DNA from: Bacillus_BD oryzisoli | GTDB taxonomy: Bacteria > Bacillota > Bacilli > Bacillales > Cytobacillaceae | Length of the DNA stretch: 64,000 bases | Assembly (NCBI RefSeq): GCF_036670025.1 | Contig: NZ_CP137640.1 | Location: 1,956,001 to 2,020,000, forward strand | Direction of reading: 5' to 3' | Shown here: positions 37,001 to 45,372 of the stretch, in pieces | How positions within the stretch are numbered: the first letter of the stretch is position 1 | How the letters are laid out: each line of letters starts with the position of its first letter | Made by a program: the position numbers and the translations under genes | The notes under the pieces: generated by a model | Database searches by the model: none | What the model saw: only the letters and a program-made list of their open reading frames with translations | Told to the model about the DNA's origin: nothing

Positions 37001-37510
37001 TACATTTAATAAATCCTGGCTTGTTTCAAGTAAAAGGACATCGGCTCCGCCGTCAATAAGACCGCGGGCCTGCTCTTCATAATCTTGGGTTAACTGAGCA
37101 AAAGTTGTTCCACCTGTTACACTTAATGTTTTGGTCGTCGGCCCCATAGAGCCGGCAACATATCTCGGCCATGCCGGGGTAGAGTAGTCGTCAACTGCAC
37201 GTCTTGCGATTTGGGCAGCTGTTTTATTAATTTCATAAGCTTTGGCTCCTAAATCGTACTCATCAAGCACGATTCTTGTTCCGCCAAATGTATTGGTTTC
37301 GATTATATCTGCACCTGCTTCTAAATACTGCCTGTGAATCGATTCAATCACATCAGGTCGGGTGATGTTTAAATTTTCATTACAGCCTTCTAACTGTTCG
37401 CCGCCGAAGTCATCTGCCGTGAGGTTTGCCTGTTGCAGCATTGTCCCCATGGCACCGTCCATAATGAGAATTTTCTTATTCATTTGTTCTGTTATTGAAG
37501 CTTTAGACAC
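34067..37510 (-). CDS. metH: Cobalamin-dependent methionine synthase
   Basis: 1147 residues in four modules: homocysteine-binding with zinc Cys in GGCCGTTPEH (about 1-310), the methyl-THF pterin-binding domain (about 330-620), the cobalamin domain with DVHDIG and its lower-ligand His (about 640-880), and the SAM-dependent reactivation domain at the C-terminus. GTG start with GGAGG 7 bases upstream, overlapping yitJ by 8 bases. It needs vitamin B12. Its stop lies 9 bases from the group II intron, which has displaced the downstream terminator. Confidence 0.95.
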   Translation of the reverse strand: MSKASITEQMNKKILIMDGAMGTMLQQANLTADDFGGEQLEGCNENLNITRPDVIESIHRQYLEAGADIIETNTFGGTRIVLDEYDLGAKAYEINKTAAQIARRAVDDYSTPAWPRYVAGSMGPTTKTLSVTGGTTFAQLTQDYEEQARGLIDGGADVLLLETSQDLLNVKAGFLGIKQAFEKTGNTLPLMISGTIEPMGTTLAGQSIEAFYISVEHMKPIAIGLNCATGPEFMQDHIRSLAKLSTSAVSCYPNAGLPDEEGHYHETPESLAQKLSGFAAEGWLNVVGGCCGTTPEHIKVISEAMQGYQPRTREQHKLHMVSGIEPFIYDDPTLRPIMVGERTNVIGSRKFKRLIAEGKYEEAAEIARAQVKKGAHVIDICLADPDRDEMADMENFIKEVVKKVKVPLVIDSTDDAVIEKALTYSQGKAIINSINLEDGEDRFKAIAPLIHKYGAAVVVGTIDEKGMGVTAEKKLEIAERSYQLLVEKYGIPPQDIIFDPLVFPVGTGDEQYIGSAKATVEGIRLIKEKFPEVQTILGVSNVSFGLPPVGREILNSVYLYHCTLAGLDYAIVNTEKLERFASISKEEVAMAERLLFETTDQTLAEFTDFYRDKKKETKSSLPDMTLEERLAYYVVEGTKEGLIPDLDLALESFSAPLDIINGPLMEGMKEVGRLFNDNQLIVAEVLQSAEVMKAAVSHLEPFMEKNDSSATKGKIVLATVKGDVHDIGKNLVDIILTNNGYKVIDLGIKVAPADLIQTIKKEQPDMVGLSGLLVKSAQQMVITAHDMKQAGIDIPILVGGAALSRKFTDNKISKEYDGVVLYAKDAMNGLSLANQLQDPAEFEKLVQAKIEKQNAVPLEPYVRPTGTVAVKVRKKVSTDAPVFVPQDTKRHLLKSYTLSHVEPYINKQTLIGHHLGLKGKLEKLLQEKDEKALKLNDMVNGLIEDASNNGWISPAAAYQFFPAQSDGDKVLIYDPNGTGKVIETFEFPRQEEEPFLCLADFLKPVESGEMDYVSFFAVTAGKGIRQIADGLKNDGKFLESHALQSLALETAEGLAELIHRQIRDRWGFPDPVNFTMKDRFAAKYQGQRFSFGYPACPDLEDQKKLFQLISPEEIGIELTEGFMMEPEASVTAIVFSHPEARYFNVLR

Positions 37511-39350
37511 GGTGTTTCCTCCTTAATCTCTCTGATGTATGCTTGGCATATTCAGATAGTTCAGCGGTCATTTCATAGCGTAAAAATGGTGTAATGAGAT
37601 AGATACCGTTAAATAATTCAGCCGCTGTATCGATAAGTGATTTTGTTATCTTAATCCCTTCCTGAGCGGCTTTTATCGGATCATCATTATAGACTGCCAT
37701 AGAATGACGGATTGAATCAGCAATTTTAATCCCTGGTACTTCATGATGAAGAAATTCGGCATTTTTGCTGCTTGTCAATGGCATCAGTCCAATATAAATA
37801 GGGGTATCTAAATGTTTTGTTTCTTCATATATACTGATAATTTTGTCTTCTGAATATACAGGCTGGGTAATAAAATAATCTGCACCGTAGGATATTTTTT
37901 TCTCAAGTCTTTGTACGGCTTTATCGAGTTGGCGTACATTTGGATTAAAGGCTGCTGCTACAGAAAAAGATGTTTTTTGACCTAAATCTTTACCTGAAAA
38001 TGATAATCCTTCGTTAAATTGCTTGATCATTTGTATGAGTTCAAAAGAAGAAACATCGTATACAGAAGAAGCTCCAGGAAAATCACCAACTCTTGCCGGA
38101 TCACCGGTAATCGCCAGCAAGTCGTTTAGACCTAACGTGTGCAGTCCCATTAAATGGGATTGCAATCCAATTATATTCCTGTCACGGCATGTGAGATGGA
38201 TCAGCGGACGTACCCCGGTTTGCTGTTTTACCAAATAGCCTAATGCCGAATTGGATACTCTTGGAGAAGCAAGTGAATTATCTGCCATTGTAATCGCATC
38301 AATCCCTTTTTCTTTTAGGGCTTCCACACCTTTAAAATACTTGTCTGTATCCAATTTTTTAGGCGGATCCAACTCAACAATCACCGATGGCCGTTCCTTC
38401 ACTATGTTTTGCAAGGGAGGAAATTCACGTTCAATTACTGGTAATGAAATAACAATTCTCTCTTCTTTTATTGTTAATTTCTTTTTACTTACAGGTTCAG
38501 CATGTTTTAGCTCTAAAGCAAATGCACGGATATGCTCGGGCGTTGTGCCGCAGCAGCCGCCAAGCAGCCTGACGCCTTGTTCACGGAAGGATTGGGCCGA
38601 TTTTCGGAAATAGTCCGGATCGCCATCATAATGAAAGACTCCGTCCGTATAGGCTGGCAGCCCGGCATTCGGATAAGCGGATAAGAACGCTTTCGCTGGT
38701 ATTGCTACTTGTTCTAATGCCCTCAGCATATGATGCGGGCCAAAGCGGCAATTTAAGCCGACAACGTCAGCACCTAAGCTTTCAAGACGGGTTAGAGCTT
38801 CACTGACTGTTGTATGGTCCTGCAGTAAACCAACCTCCTGCATTGATACTTGGGCAATGATTGGTACATCCGTTTCTTTTCTAGCAATCGCAAGTACTGT
38901 TTCCAGTTCTTCTAAATCATAATAGGTTTCTAGTAAAATACCATCTACACCTTCAAGCAGTAAACAGTACAATTGTTCACGAAAACTTCTTTTTATTTCT
39001 TCGATTGAAAGAGACTGTGGGTTGATTCCGCGATTACCGCCCATGCTGCCAACAACATATGCATTTGACTGAACTGCTTGTTTAGCGAGCTGAACAGCCT
39101 TACTATTGATTTCTTTTACAGATTCTTCCAAACTGTAGCGGCTAAGCTTTAAATAATTAGCAGCATACGTATTTGTTTGGATAATTTGGGCACCAGCATC
39201 CAAATAGGCTTTATGGATATCCAAAATCTGTTCTGGATGTGAAAGGTTCAGCTGTTCAATACAGCTGTCCTTCCCGTATGAATAGAGGAGAGTGCCCATT
39301 GCACCATCGGCGATTAATATCTCATTTTCCAGCCTTTTTAAAAAATTCAT
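37503..39350 (-). CDS. yitJ: Bifunctional homocysteine S-methyltransferase/methylenetetrahydrofolate reductase
   Basis: About 615 residues. The N-terminal homocysteine methyltransferase domain (1-300) has zinc ligands in GGCCGTTPEH. It is fused to a MetF-type reductase domain (about 320-610) with LTCRDRN and FITQPVY. It supplies methyl-THF to MetH and may methylate homocysteine itself; in B. subtilis YitJ is SAM-riboswitch controlled, as here via the operon. The ATG at 39350 is downstream of the metC stop; a TTG six codons earlier would overlap metC. Confidence 0.9.
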   Translation of the reverse strand: MNFLKRLENEILIADGAMGTLLYSYGKDSCIEQLNLSHPEQILDIHKAYLDAGAQIIQTNTYAANYLKLSRYSLEESVKEINSKAVQLAKQAVQSNAYVVGSMGGNRGINPQSLSIEEIKRSFREQLYCLLLEGVDGILLETYYDLEELETVLAIARKETDVPIIAQVSMQEVGLLQDHTTVSEALTRLESLGADVVGLNCRFGPHHMLRALEQVAIPAKAFLSAYPNAGLPAYTDGVFHYDGDPDYFRKSAQSFREQGVRLLGGCCGTTPEHIRAFALELKHAEPVSKKKLTIKEERIVISLPVIEREFPPLQNIVKERPSVIVELDPPKKLDTDKYFKGVEALKEKGIDAITMADNSLASPRVSNSALGYLVKQQTGVRPLIHLTCRDRNIIGLQSHLMGLHTLGLNDLLAITGDPARVGDFPGASSVYDVSSFELIQMIKQFNEGLSFSGKDLGQKTSFSVAAAFNPNVRQLDKAVQRLEKKISYGADYFITQPVYSEDKIISIYEETKHLDTPIYIGLMPLTSSKNAEFLHHEVPGIKIADSIRHSMAVYNDDPIKAAQEGIKITKSLIDTAAELFNGIYLITPFLRYEMTAELSEYAKHTSERLRRKHRV

Positions 39351-39354
39351 GTAA

Positions 39355-40536
39355 TCAACCCCGGTCAAAATTCAAATTTATTTGTTTTACTTTATCAAGT
39401 GCATTGGAAAAATCCTTTATTAAATCATCTGGATTTTCAAGTCCAACTGAAAGACGTAACAGACTGTTGGTAATTCCACGCTGTGCACGCTCTTCTTCTG
39501 GCATTGCCGCATGTGACATTTTAGCAGGATAGGAGAGAATCGATTCAACTGCACCCAGACTGACAGCAAAAACAGGAATTTTTACATTTTCAACAAATGT
39601 TCTAAATACAGCTTCGTTCTTTAAATCAAAAGATAGAACAGCACCGGCTGAAGATGCCTGTGAGAACTGAATGTCATATTGCGGATGGTCAGTCAGCCCA
39701 GGATAATAAACTTTATTCACGAGCGGATGCTCCTTGAAAAAGTTGGCCAGTTTTTCAGCTGCTTTAACTGAATGCTCAAGTCTAACATGAAGTGTTTTTA
39801 AACCGCGAAGCACAAGCCATGCATCCTGTACGCCTAGAACAGCACCAAATGAATTTTGTAAGAAATATAGTCTTTCAGCAAGGGCAGGATCTTTCACAAC
39901 TGCCAGTCCTGCCACAACATCACTATGCCCAGACAAAAATTTAGTGGCACTGTGCAGAACGATGTCGGCACCAAGTGTCAGCGGCTTTTGAATCGCAGGT
40001 GTTAAGAACGTATTGTCAACAAAGGTTAAAGCACCATGCTCTTTTGCCAAATCGCTAACTGCTTTAATATCCGTCACTTTCAATAATGGATTTGAAGGAG
40101 TCTCGACATAAAACAGCTTTGTGTTCGGTTGAATGGCCTGTTTAATGGCCTCGATGTCTGTCATGTCAACAAACGTATGACTGATTCCAAACCGCGTTAA
40201 TACCTGTGATACCATGCGGAAGGTACCACCGTATACATCCTCGGAGATCACGACATGGTCATCCTTTGAAAGTAATAAAAAGGCCGTTGAAATGGCAGCC
40301 ATGCCGGAAGAAAAGGCAAAACCGCGGCAGCCCTCTTCTAATTCTGCAATCACTTCTTCCAGTGCCTCTCTTGTTGGATTACCACTTCGAGCATAATCAT
40401 ATTTACCAAATGTATCTATATCTGCTTGATGAAATGTAGACGCATGTTGAATAGGAACACTTACAGCTCCAGTTGCCGGATCCAATTTATATTTATTATG
40501 AAGTAAATTTGTTTGAAATGTATATTGATCACTCAT
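39355..40536 (-). CDS. metC: Cystathionine beta-lyase
   Basis: 393 residues, Cys/Met metabolism PLP enzyme. The PLP lysine is in HSATKFLSGHSDVVAG. It converts cystathionine to homocysteine, pyruvate and ammonia. It overlaps metI by 8 bases, as in the B. subtilis metIC operon. Paralogue of the upstream gene; the assignment to lyase rests on order and similarity to MetC of Bacillus. Confidence 0.9.
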   Translation of the reverse strand: MSDQYTFQTNLLHNKYKLDPATGAVSVPIQHASTFHQADIDTFGKYDYARSGNPTREALEEVIAELEEGCRGFAFSSGMAAISTAFLLLSKDDHVVISEDVYGGTFRMVSQVLTRFGISHTFVDMTDIEAIKQAIQPNTKLFYVETPSNPLLKVTDIKAVSDLAKEHGALTFVDNTFLTPAIQKPLTLGADIVLHSATKFLSGHSDVVAGLAVVKDPALAERLYFLQNSFGAVLGVQDAWLVLRGLKTLHVRLEHSVKAAEKLANFFKEHPLVNKVYYPGLTDHPQYDIQFSQASSAGAVLSFDLKNEAVFRTFVENVKIPVFAVSLGAVESILSYPAKMSHAAMPEEERAQRGITNSLLRLSVGLENPDDLIKDFSNALDKVKQINLNFDRG

Positions 40537-41647
40537 GAATTACGATCTCCTTTTTAACTGCAGCTAATGATTGTGTTAAATCATTGATAATATCTTGTAC
40601 ATTCTCAATCCCTACAGAAAAGCGTAATAATCGATTATCAACACCTGTTTCATTGCGGACTTCTTCAGGGATGTCGGCATGTGTTTGTGTAGCCGGATAG
40701 GTGATAAAGCTTTCAACTCCGCCAAGACTTTCGGCAAAACAGATTAATTTTAGATTTTGTAAGAAAGGATTTACCCATTTTTCACTTAAAATGCGAAACG
40801 AAACCATTCCGCCATGACCCGGGTAAAGAACATCTGTAATGCTTTCATGCTCTTTTAAAAAGGAGACAATTTCCTTGGCATTTTGCTCGTGGCGCTCCAT
40901 CCTTAAAGAGAGGGTTTTCATCCCGCGCATTAATAACCATGAATCAAACGGACTTAACACGGCACCAGCGGCATTATGGTATTTTGCGATTTGCTCACAA
41001 AGTTCAGTCCCTTTGGCAACAATTAACCCAGCAAGGACATCATTATGGCCGCCTAAATATTTTGTGGCGCTGTGAATCACGATATCTGCTCCAAGTAGAA
41101 TTGGCTGCTGCAGGACTGGAGTATAAAACGTATTATCGACAATCAATAATACATTGTGTTTTTTAGCAATTCGTGCAGCTTCAGAAATATCCGTTTGCTC
41201 CATGAGAGGGTTTGTCGGAGTTTCAATGAAGATGGCTTTAGTTTGAGGGGTGATTTCTTTTTCAATATTATTGACATCACTAGTATTTGTATAGCGACAA
41301 TTTAATCCCCATTTTTTAAAGCCTTCTTCTAGAATACGATATGTCCCGCCATATAAATCCTTTGAAACAATCCATTCATCACCAGATTGAAATAATGAAA
41401 GAACAGTTAAAATGGCAGCCATGCCGGAGCTGCATGCATATCCGCGGTCACCGCCTTCTAAATCTGCAATCGCTTCTTCAAGAATCTGTCTTGTCGGATT
41501 AGCTGTACGGCTGTAATCAAAGCCGGTTGACTGTCCAATTCCTGCATGCCGGTAGGCGGTAGAAAAATAGACAGGTGTATTGACGGTACCAGTTGCTTCT
41601 TCGCTTCTATTTCCAATTTGCGCTAACTTTGTGTCGGTCTTATACAT
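40529..41647 (-). CDS. metI: Cystathionine gamma-synthase/O-acetylhomoserine thiolyase
   Basis: 372 residues, PLP enzyme with HSATKYLGGHNDVLAG. In B. subtilis MetI forms cystathionine (or homocysteine directly) from O-acetylhomoserine. First gene after the SAM riboswitch. AAGGAG lies 9 bases before the ATG at 41647. Operon metI-metC-yitJ-metH covers the route from O-acetylhomoserine to methionine. Confidence 0.9.
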   Translation of the reverse strand: MYKTDTKLAQIGNRSEEATGTVNTPVYFSTAYRHAGIGQSTGFDYSRTANPTRQILEEAIADLEGGDRGYACSSGMAAILTVLSLFQSGDEWIVSKDLYGGTYRILEEGFKKWGLNCRYTNTSDVNNIEKEITPQTKAIFIETPTNPLMEQTDISEAARIAKKHNVLLIVDNTFYTPVLQQPILLGADIVIHSATKYLGGHNDVLAGLIVAKGTELCEQIAKYHNAAGAVLSPFDSWLLMRGMKTLSLRMERHEQNAKEIVSFLKEHESITDVLYPGHGGMVSFRILSEKWVNPFLQNLKLICFAESLGGVESFITYPATQTHADIPEEVRNETGVDNRLLRFSVGIENVQDIINDLTQSLAAVKKEIVIHE

Positions 41648-41760
41648 ATGAAAACACTCCTTATTCTTTAGAAAAGAGGGGGATCGTTCTCCCAGCCGTC
41701 TTTCTATGCTGATTTTTCTTATTAGTGTACTAGGTTAAGAAGGCTGTCTTAATTATAAAT

Positions 41761-41790
41761 AAAAAAAGTCTTCTTTAGAAGAAGACTTTA
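41761..41790 (-). terminator. Regulated terminator of the SAM riboswitch
   Basis: On the minus strand AAAGTCTTCTT / AAGAAGACTTT is followed by seven T, between the aptamer and metI. Confidence 0.88.
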
Positions 41791-41811
41791 GTTTAATGAA
41801 TAAACAGGACT

Positions 41812-41927
41812 TCTTCTTATCTTTCAAGTTTATGAATAAACTTGATGGAATTAGCACCTTTTCAATGAATGACATTGAAGGTTGCTGAGGTGTCCTTGGG
41901 CCATCCCCTCTACCTCTCTTGATAAGA
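41812..41927 (-). promoter_or_regulatory. SAM-I (S-box) riboswitch of the met operon
   Basis: Reading the minus strand from 41926: CTTATC-AAGAGAGGTAGAGGGATGGCCC, then CAGCAACC, GGTGCTAATTCC and GATAAG closing P1. These are the conserved S-box blocks. High SAM should favour the terminator at 41761-41790 and switch off metI-metC-yitJ-metH. Confidence 0.93.
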
Positions 41928-41947
41928 AAATATGATTAATGTCTTAA

Positions 41948-41976
41948 ACTTTACTACAATAGAATAAAATATGCAA
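41948..41976 (-). promoter_or_regulatory. Promoter of the met operon
   Basis: On the minus strand TTGCAT (-35, 41971-41976), 17-base spacer, TAAAGT (-10, 41948-41953), about 20 bases before the aptamer starts. Confidence 0.55.
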
Positions 41977-42176
41977 TTCTTTTTTATAAAAATATCGATA
42001 ATTTGCATTCTTAAAAAGTTATAGAAAAATAAATGAATTGAATAAAACCCTTTATTTAAATATAATTTTATTATGTAAACATAAAAACAATTGTAAATAG
42101 TTGAAATAAATTCATAAAGTTTGAATAATTTTCTGAAAATAACTTTTATAATAGATGATAAAGGAGGAATTCATAC

Positions 42177-42359
42177 ATGATAGAACCAAGTAAACATTGT
42201 CATCATCGCTATAATAAGATAGAGGAAAACTTTGCTAATACGAATCAAGATGGAATTGAAATGTCTGTCACAAAAGGTCCAAAAAATAAATGGTTACTCT
42301 ATCTTCATGTTGATTATCCATTCACTCCGACGGAGGCGAAGAGATACCTCCGCATTTGA
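42177..42359 (+). CDS. Small hypothetical protein, 60 residues
   Basis: AAAGGAGGAATTCATACATG is an excellent SD and start, and a terminator follows about 40 bases after the stop. His-rich N-terminus (KHCHHRY), then a WLLYLHVDYPFTPTEAKRYL region. No family recognised. The signals make it a likely real, independently transcribed gene. Confidence 0.65.
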   Translation: MIEPSKHCHHRYNKIEENFANTNQDGIEMSVTKGPKNKWLLYLHVDYPFTPTEAKRYLRI

Positions 42360-42399
42360 AAGCAGAACACAGCTTTATTTTCAGTTTGTAGATGATTTA

Positions 42400-42424
42400 T
42401 AACCGGGTATAACCCGGTTTTTTA
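42400..42424 (+). terminator. Terminator after the 60-residue gene
   Basis: AACCGGGT / ACCCGGTT with a 3-base loop, then six T. Confidence 0.88.
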
Positions 42425-42534
42425 TTTGCCATGAATGGCATTAGTGTGATTGTGAAGAAAGGTTCATAAACTTTGTATAAGTAAAATAAACATCCTAGTA
42501 ATGGCAAACTATTTTGGAGAGGAGTCCGTTTTTC

Positions 42535-45372
42535 ATGGAGAAGCCAAACAGGGATGTTCACGGTTTTAAAGACCTATATGGACAAAATCTTGGCTATGTT
42601 CTAGAAATGTATGAAAAATATAGGGAAGACCCTCTTTCAGTACATGATGAGATTAGAGCATATTTTCAAGATTGGGAAGGAGCTTTATTCTATAATGTTA
42701 AACAAGAGCAAAAGCAGGCATATTCAGAAAATTGGTTTCAAAAGATCAAGTCAGCGATTAAGCTGGCTGATAAAACTCGTGATTATGGACACTTAGCAGC
42801 AGATATTTATCCTTTGAATAACCACGTTCCTGAAAGAAGTCATATAGAGCCTGCTCGTTATGGATTGGAAGAGTCTGATTTAGCGTTAATTCCGGCAGAA
42901 ATCATCTGTCAGCATGGGCCGGAGTCACTTCAAAATGGTTATGAGGCATTTGAATATTTGAAAAAGGTATACACAAGTAAGCTGGCCTATGAATTTCACC
43001 ACGTAAGCAATTTTGAAGAAAAAAACTGGCTGCAGGAAAAAGTTGAAAATGCTTCATTTTCAACAGCTTTCCATTCAGAAAAACAAATTAATTTATTAAA
43101 GAGATTAATAGAAGTTGAGGAATTTGAACGGTTTCTCCACCGAACCTATGTGGGCCAGAAACGGTTTTCGATCGAGGGATTGGATTCCTTAGTACCTTTA
43201 TTAGATGAAATAATCGAAAAAACGGTAAAAGCTGGTACACACACAATCAATATTGGAATGGCCCATCGAGGACGCTTAAATGTGCTTGCCCATGTCCTAG
43301 GAAAACCATATGAGAGAATTTTTGCCGAGTTTCAGCATGCTCCCAATAAAAAACTAGTACCATCAGAAGGCTCAACCGGCATTAACTTTGGCTGGACAGG
43401 GGATGTGAAGTACCATTTAGGGTTGGACCGGCAAATAAAAAAAGAGAGTACCCGGTATATTCGGTTAAATTTAGCCAATAATCCAAGTCATCTTGAGTTT
43501 GTCGGAGCTGTTGTTGAAGGCTTTACGAGAGCAGCCCAGGACCGTCGAAATGAAAAAGGCTATCCAAAGGAGAATCCGAACTCCGCCATATCGATTATTA
43601 TTCATGGTGATGCAGCATTTCCTGGCCAGGGAATTGTCGCGGAAACATTAAATCTTGGAAATTTAATAGGATTTCGGACGAATGGGACGATCCATATTAT
43701 TGCTAATAACACAATTGGCTTTACAACTGAATCCCATGATTCCCGCTCCACAAGGTATGCAAGTGATTTAGCAAAAGGATTTGAAATTCCAATTGTCCAT
43801 GTAAATGCTGATGACCCTGAAAGCTGTTTGAGAGCAGCAAAACTGGCTTTTGAATATCGTCGAAAATTTCAGAAGGATTTCTTGATCGATATAATCGGTT
43901 ACCGACGTTATGGCCATAACGAAATGGATGAGCCAATGATTACCAATCCACTCATGTACCGAGTCATTCAACAACATCCATCAGTTAATGACATTTATGG
44001 GGGGAAGCTTTTGCAACAAGGGACTATAACTGAAAACATAAAAAAATCATTTGAAGAAGCAGTTCAAAAGAAACTGCAAAAATCGTATGAAAATGTAACG
44101 GCAGTAAAGCCAAAGGCTGAGATTTTAGATCCGCCCCAAACGATCGAAAAAGGCTTTGGAAAAATAAATACTGCAATTTCAATGGAAAAATTATTGACAT
44201 TCATTCGCGAGCTTCACACCTGGCCTGCTTCATTTACGATCAATCAAAAGCTGGGAAAAATATTACAAAAAAGAAGGGACATATTTGAAAAAGAAGGAAA
44301 AATTGACTGGAGCCTAGCGGAAACTCTTGCCTTTGCATCGATTTTAACGGATGGAATCCCAATACGATTGACAGGTCAGGATTCAGAAAGAGGAACATTT
44401 GCTCAAAGGAATCTTGTGATTCATGACGAGAAGACCGGTCATTCCTATTCACCGCTTCATGTATTATCAACTGCAAGGTCTTCCTTTGCCATTCATAACA
44501 GCCCATTGTCAGAAGGCTCTGTCCTCGGATTTGAATATGGTTATAATGTGTTTGCCCCTGAGACGCTTGTACTATGGGAAGCGCAATATGGTGACTTTGC
44601 CAACTCAGCCCAGGTGATTTTTGATCAATTTATTGCAGCAGGCAGGGCAAAGTGGGGGCAAAAATCAGGCCTAGTCATCCTGCTTCCTCACGGTTATGAG
44701 GGGCAAGGACCAGAGCATTCCAGTGGAAGGATTGAACGATTTTTACTACTGGCTGCTGAAAATAATTGGACAATTGCTAATCTAACTAGCGCCGCACAAT
44801 ATTTTCATATATTAAGACGACAAGCAAGTTTGTTAAACGAGGATGTTGTTCGTCCACTCATCATCATGACACCGAAAAGTTTACTTCGCAATCTGTTTGT
44901 AGCCTGCACTAGCTTGGATTTAAGTAAAGGGGAATTTCAACCTGTGATAGAGCAGCCTGGTTTGGGAAACGATGCGGCGAACGTGGAAAGGATTGTTTTT
45001 TGTACAGGAAAAATAGCGGTGGATCTAGCGCATCAGCTCCAGTTTGAGAAAGATTTGGAGTGGCTTCATATCGTAAGAATTGAAGAGATCTATCCATTTC
45101 CTGAGAATGAAATACGGGAAATCATACGAAGGTTTCCCAATTTGAAAGAACTTATTTGGGTGCAGGAGGAGCCAAATAATATGGGAGCTTGGTATTTTGT
45201 TGAACCATTCCTAAGAGCAATCGGAGCACTAAATAATACACCTGTTTCTTATATAGGAAGACGGCGCAGATCAAGTCCTGCAGAAGGGGATCCAAATGTT
45301 CATAAAAAGGATCAGGCAAGGATTATTTCACAAGCTTTAACAAAAGGGGGAGAAACCCGTGGGAGAAATTAA
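42535..45372 (+). CDS. odhA: 2-oxoglutarate dehydrogenase E1 component
   Basis: 945 residues. Thiamine diphosphate enzyme that decarboxylates 2-oxoglutarate in the TCA cycle. N-terminal part with LYGQNLGYVLEMYEKY, the IGMAHRGRLNVLAHVLGKP segment, the ThDP motif GDAAFPGQG, and a transketolase-like C-terminal half with EGSVLGFEYGYN. The ATG at 42535 follows GAGGAG; a TTG at 42514 lies in the SD region. Length equals Bacillus OdhA. It overlaps odhB by 14 bases. Confidence 0.94.
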   Translation: MEKPNRDVHGFKDLYGQNLGYVLEMYEKYREDPLSVHDEIRAYFQDWEGALFYNVKQEQKQAYSENWFQKIKSAIKLADKTRDYGHLAADIYPLNNHVPERSHIEPARYGLEESDLALIPAEIICQHGPESLQNGYEAFEYLKKVYTSKLAYEFHHVSNFEEKNWLQEKVENASFSTAFHSEKQINLLKRLIEVEEFERFLHRTYVGQKRFSIEGLDSLVPLLDEIIEKTVKAGTHTINIGMAHRGRLNVLAHVLGKPYERIFAEFQHAPNKKLVPSEGSTGINFGWTGDVKYHLGLDRQIKKESTRYIRLNLANNPSHLEFVGAVVEGFTRAAQDRRNEKGYPKENPNSAISIIIHGDAAFPGQGIVAETLNLGNLIGFRTNGTIHIIANNTIGFTTESHDSRSTRYASDLAKGFEIPIVHVNADDPESCLRAAKLAFEYRRKFQKDFLIDIIGYRRYGHNEMDEPMITNPLMYRVIQQHPSVNDIYGGKLLQQGTITENIKKSFEEAVQKKLQKSYENVTAVKPKAEILDPPQTIEKGFGKINTAISMEKLLTFIRELHTWPASFTINQKLGKILQKRRDIFEKEGKIDWSLAETLAFASILTDGIPIRLTGQDSERGTFAQRNLVIHDEKTGHSYSPLHVLSTARSSFAIHNSPLSEGSVLGFEYGYNVFAPETLVLWEAQYGDFANSAQVIFDQFIAAGRAKWGQKSGLVILLPHGYEGQGPEHSSGRIERFLLLAAENNWTIANLTSAAQYFHILRRQASLLNEDVVRPLIIMTPKSLLRNLFVACTSLDLSKGEFQPVIEQPGLGNDAANVERIVFCTGKIAVDLAHQLQFEKDLEWLHIVRIEEIYPFPENEIREIIRRFPNLKELIWVQEEPNNMGAWYFVEPFLRAIGALNNTPVSYIGRRRRSSPAEGDPNVHKKDQARIISQALTKGGETRGRN

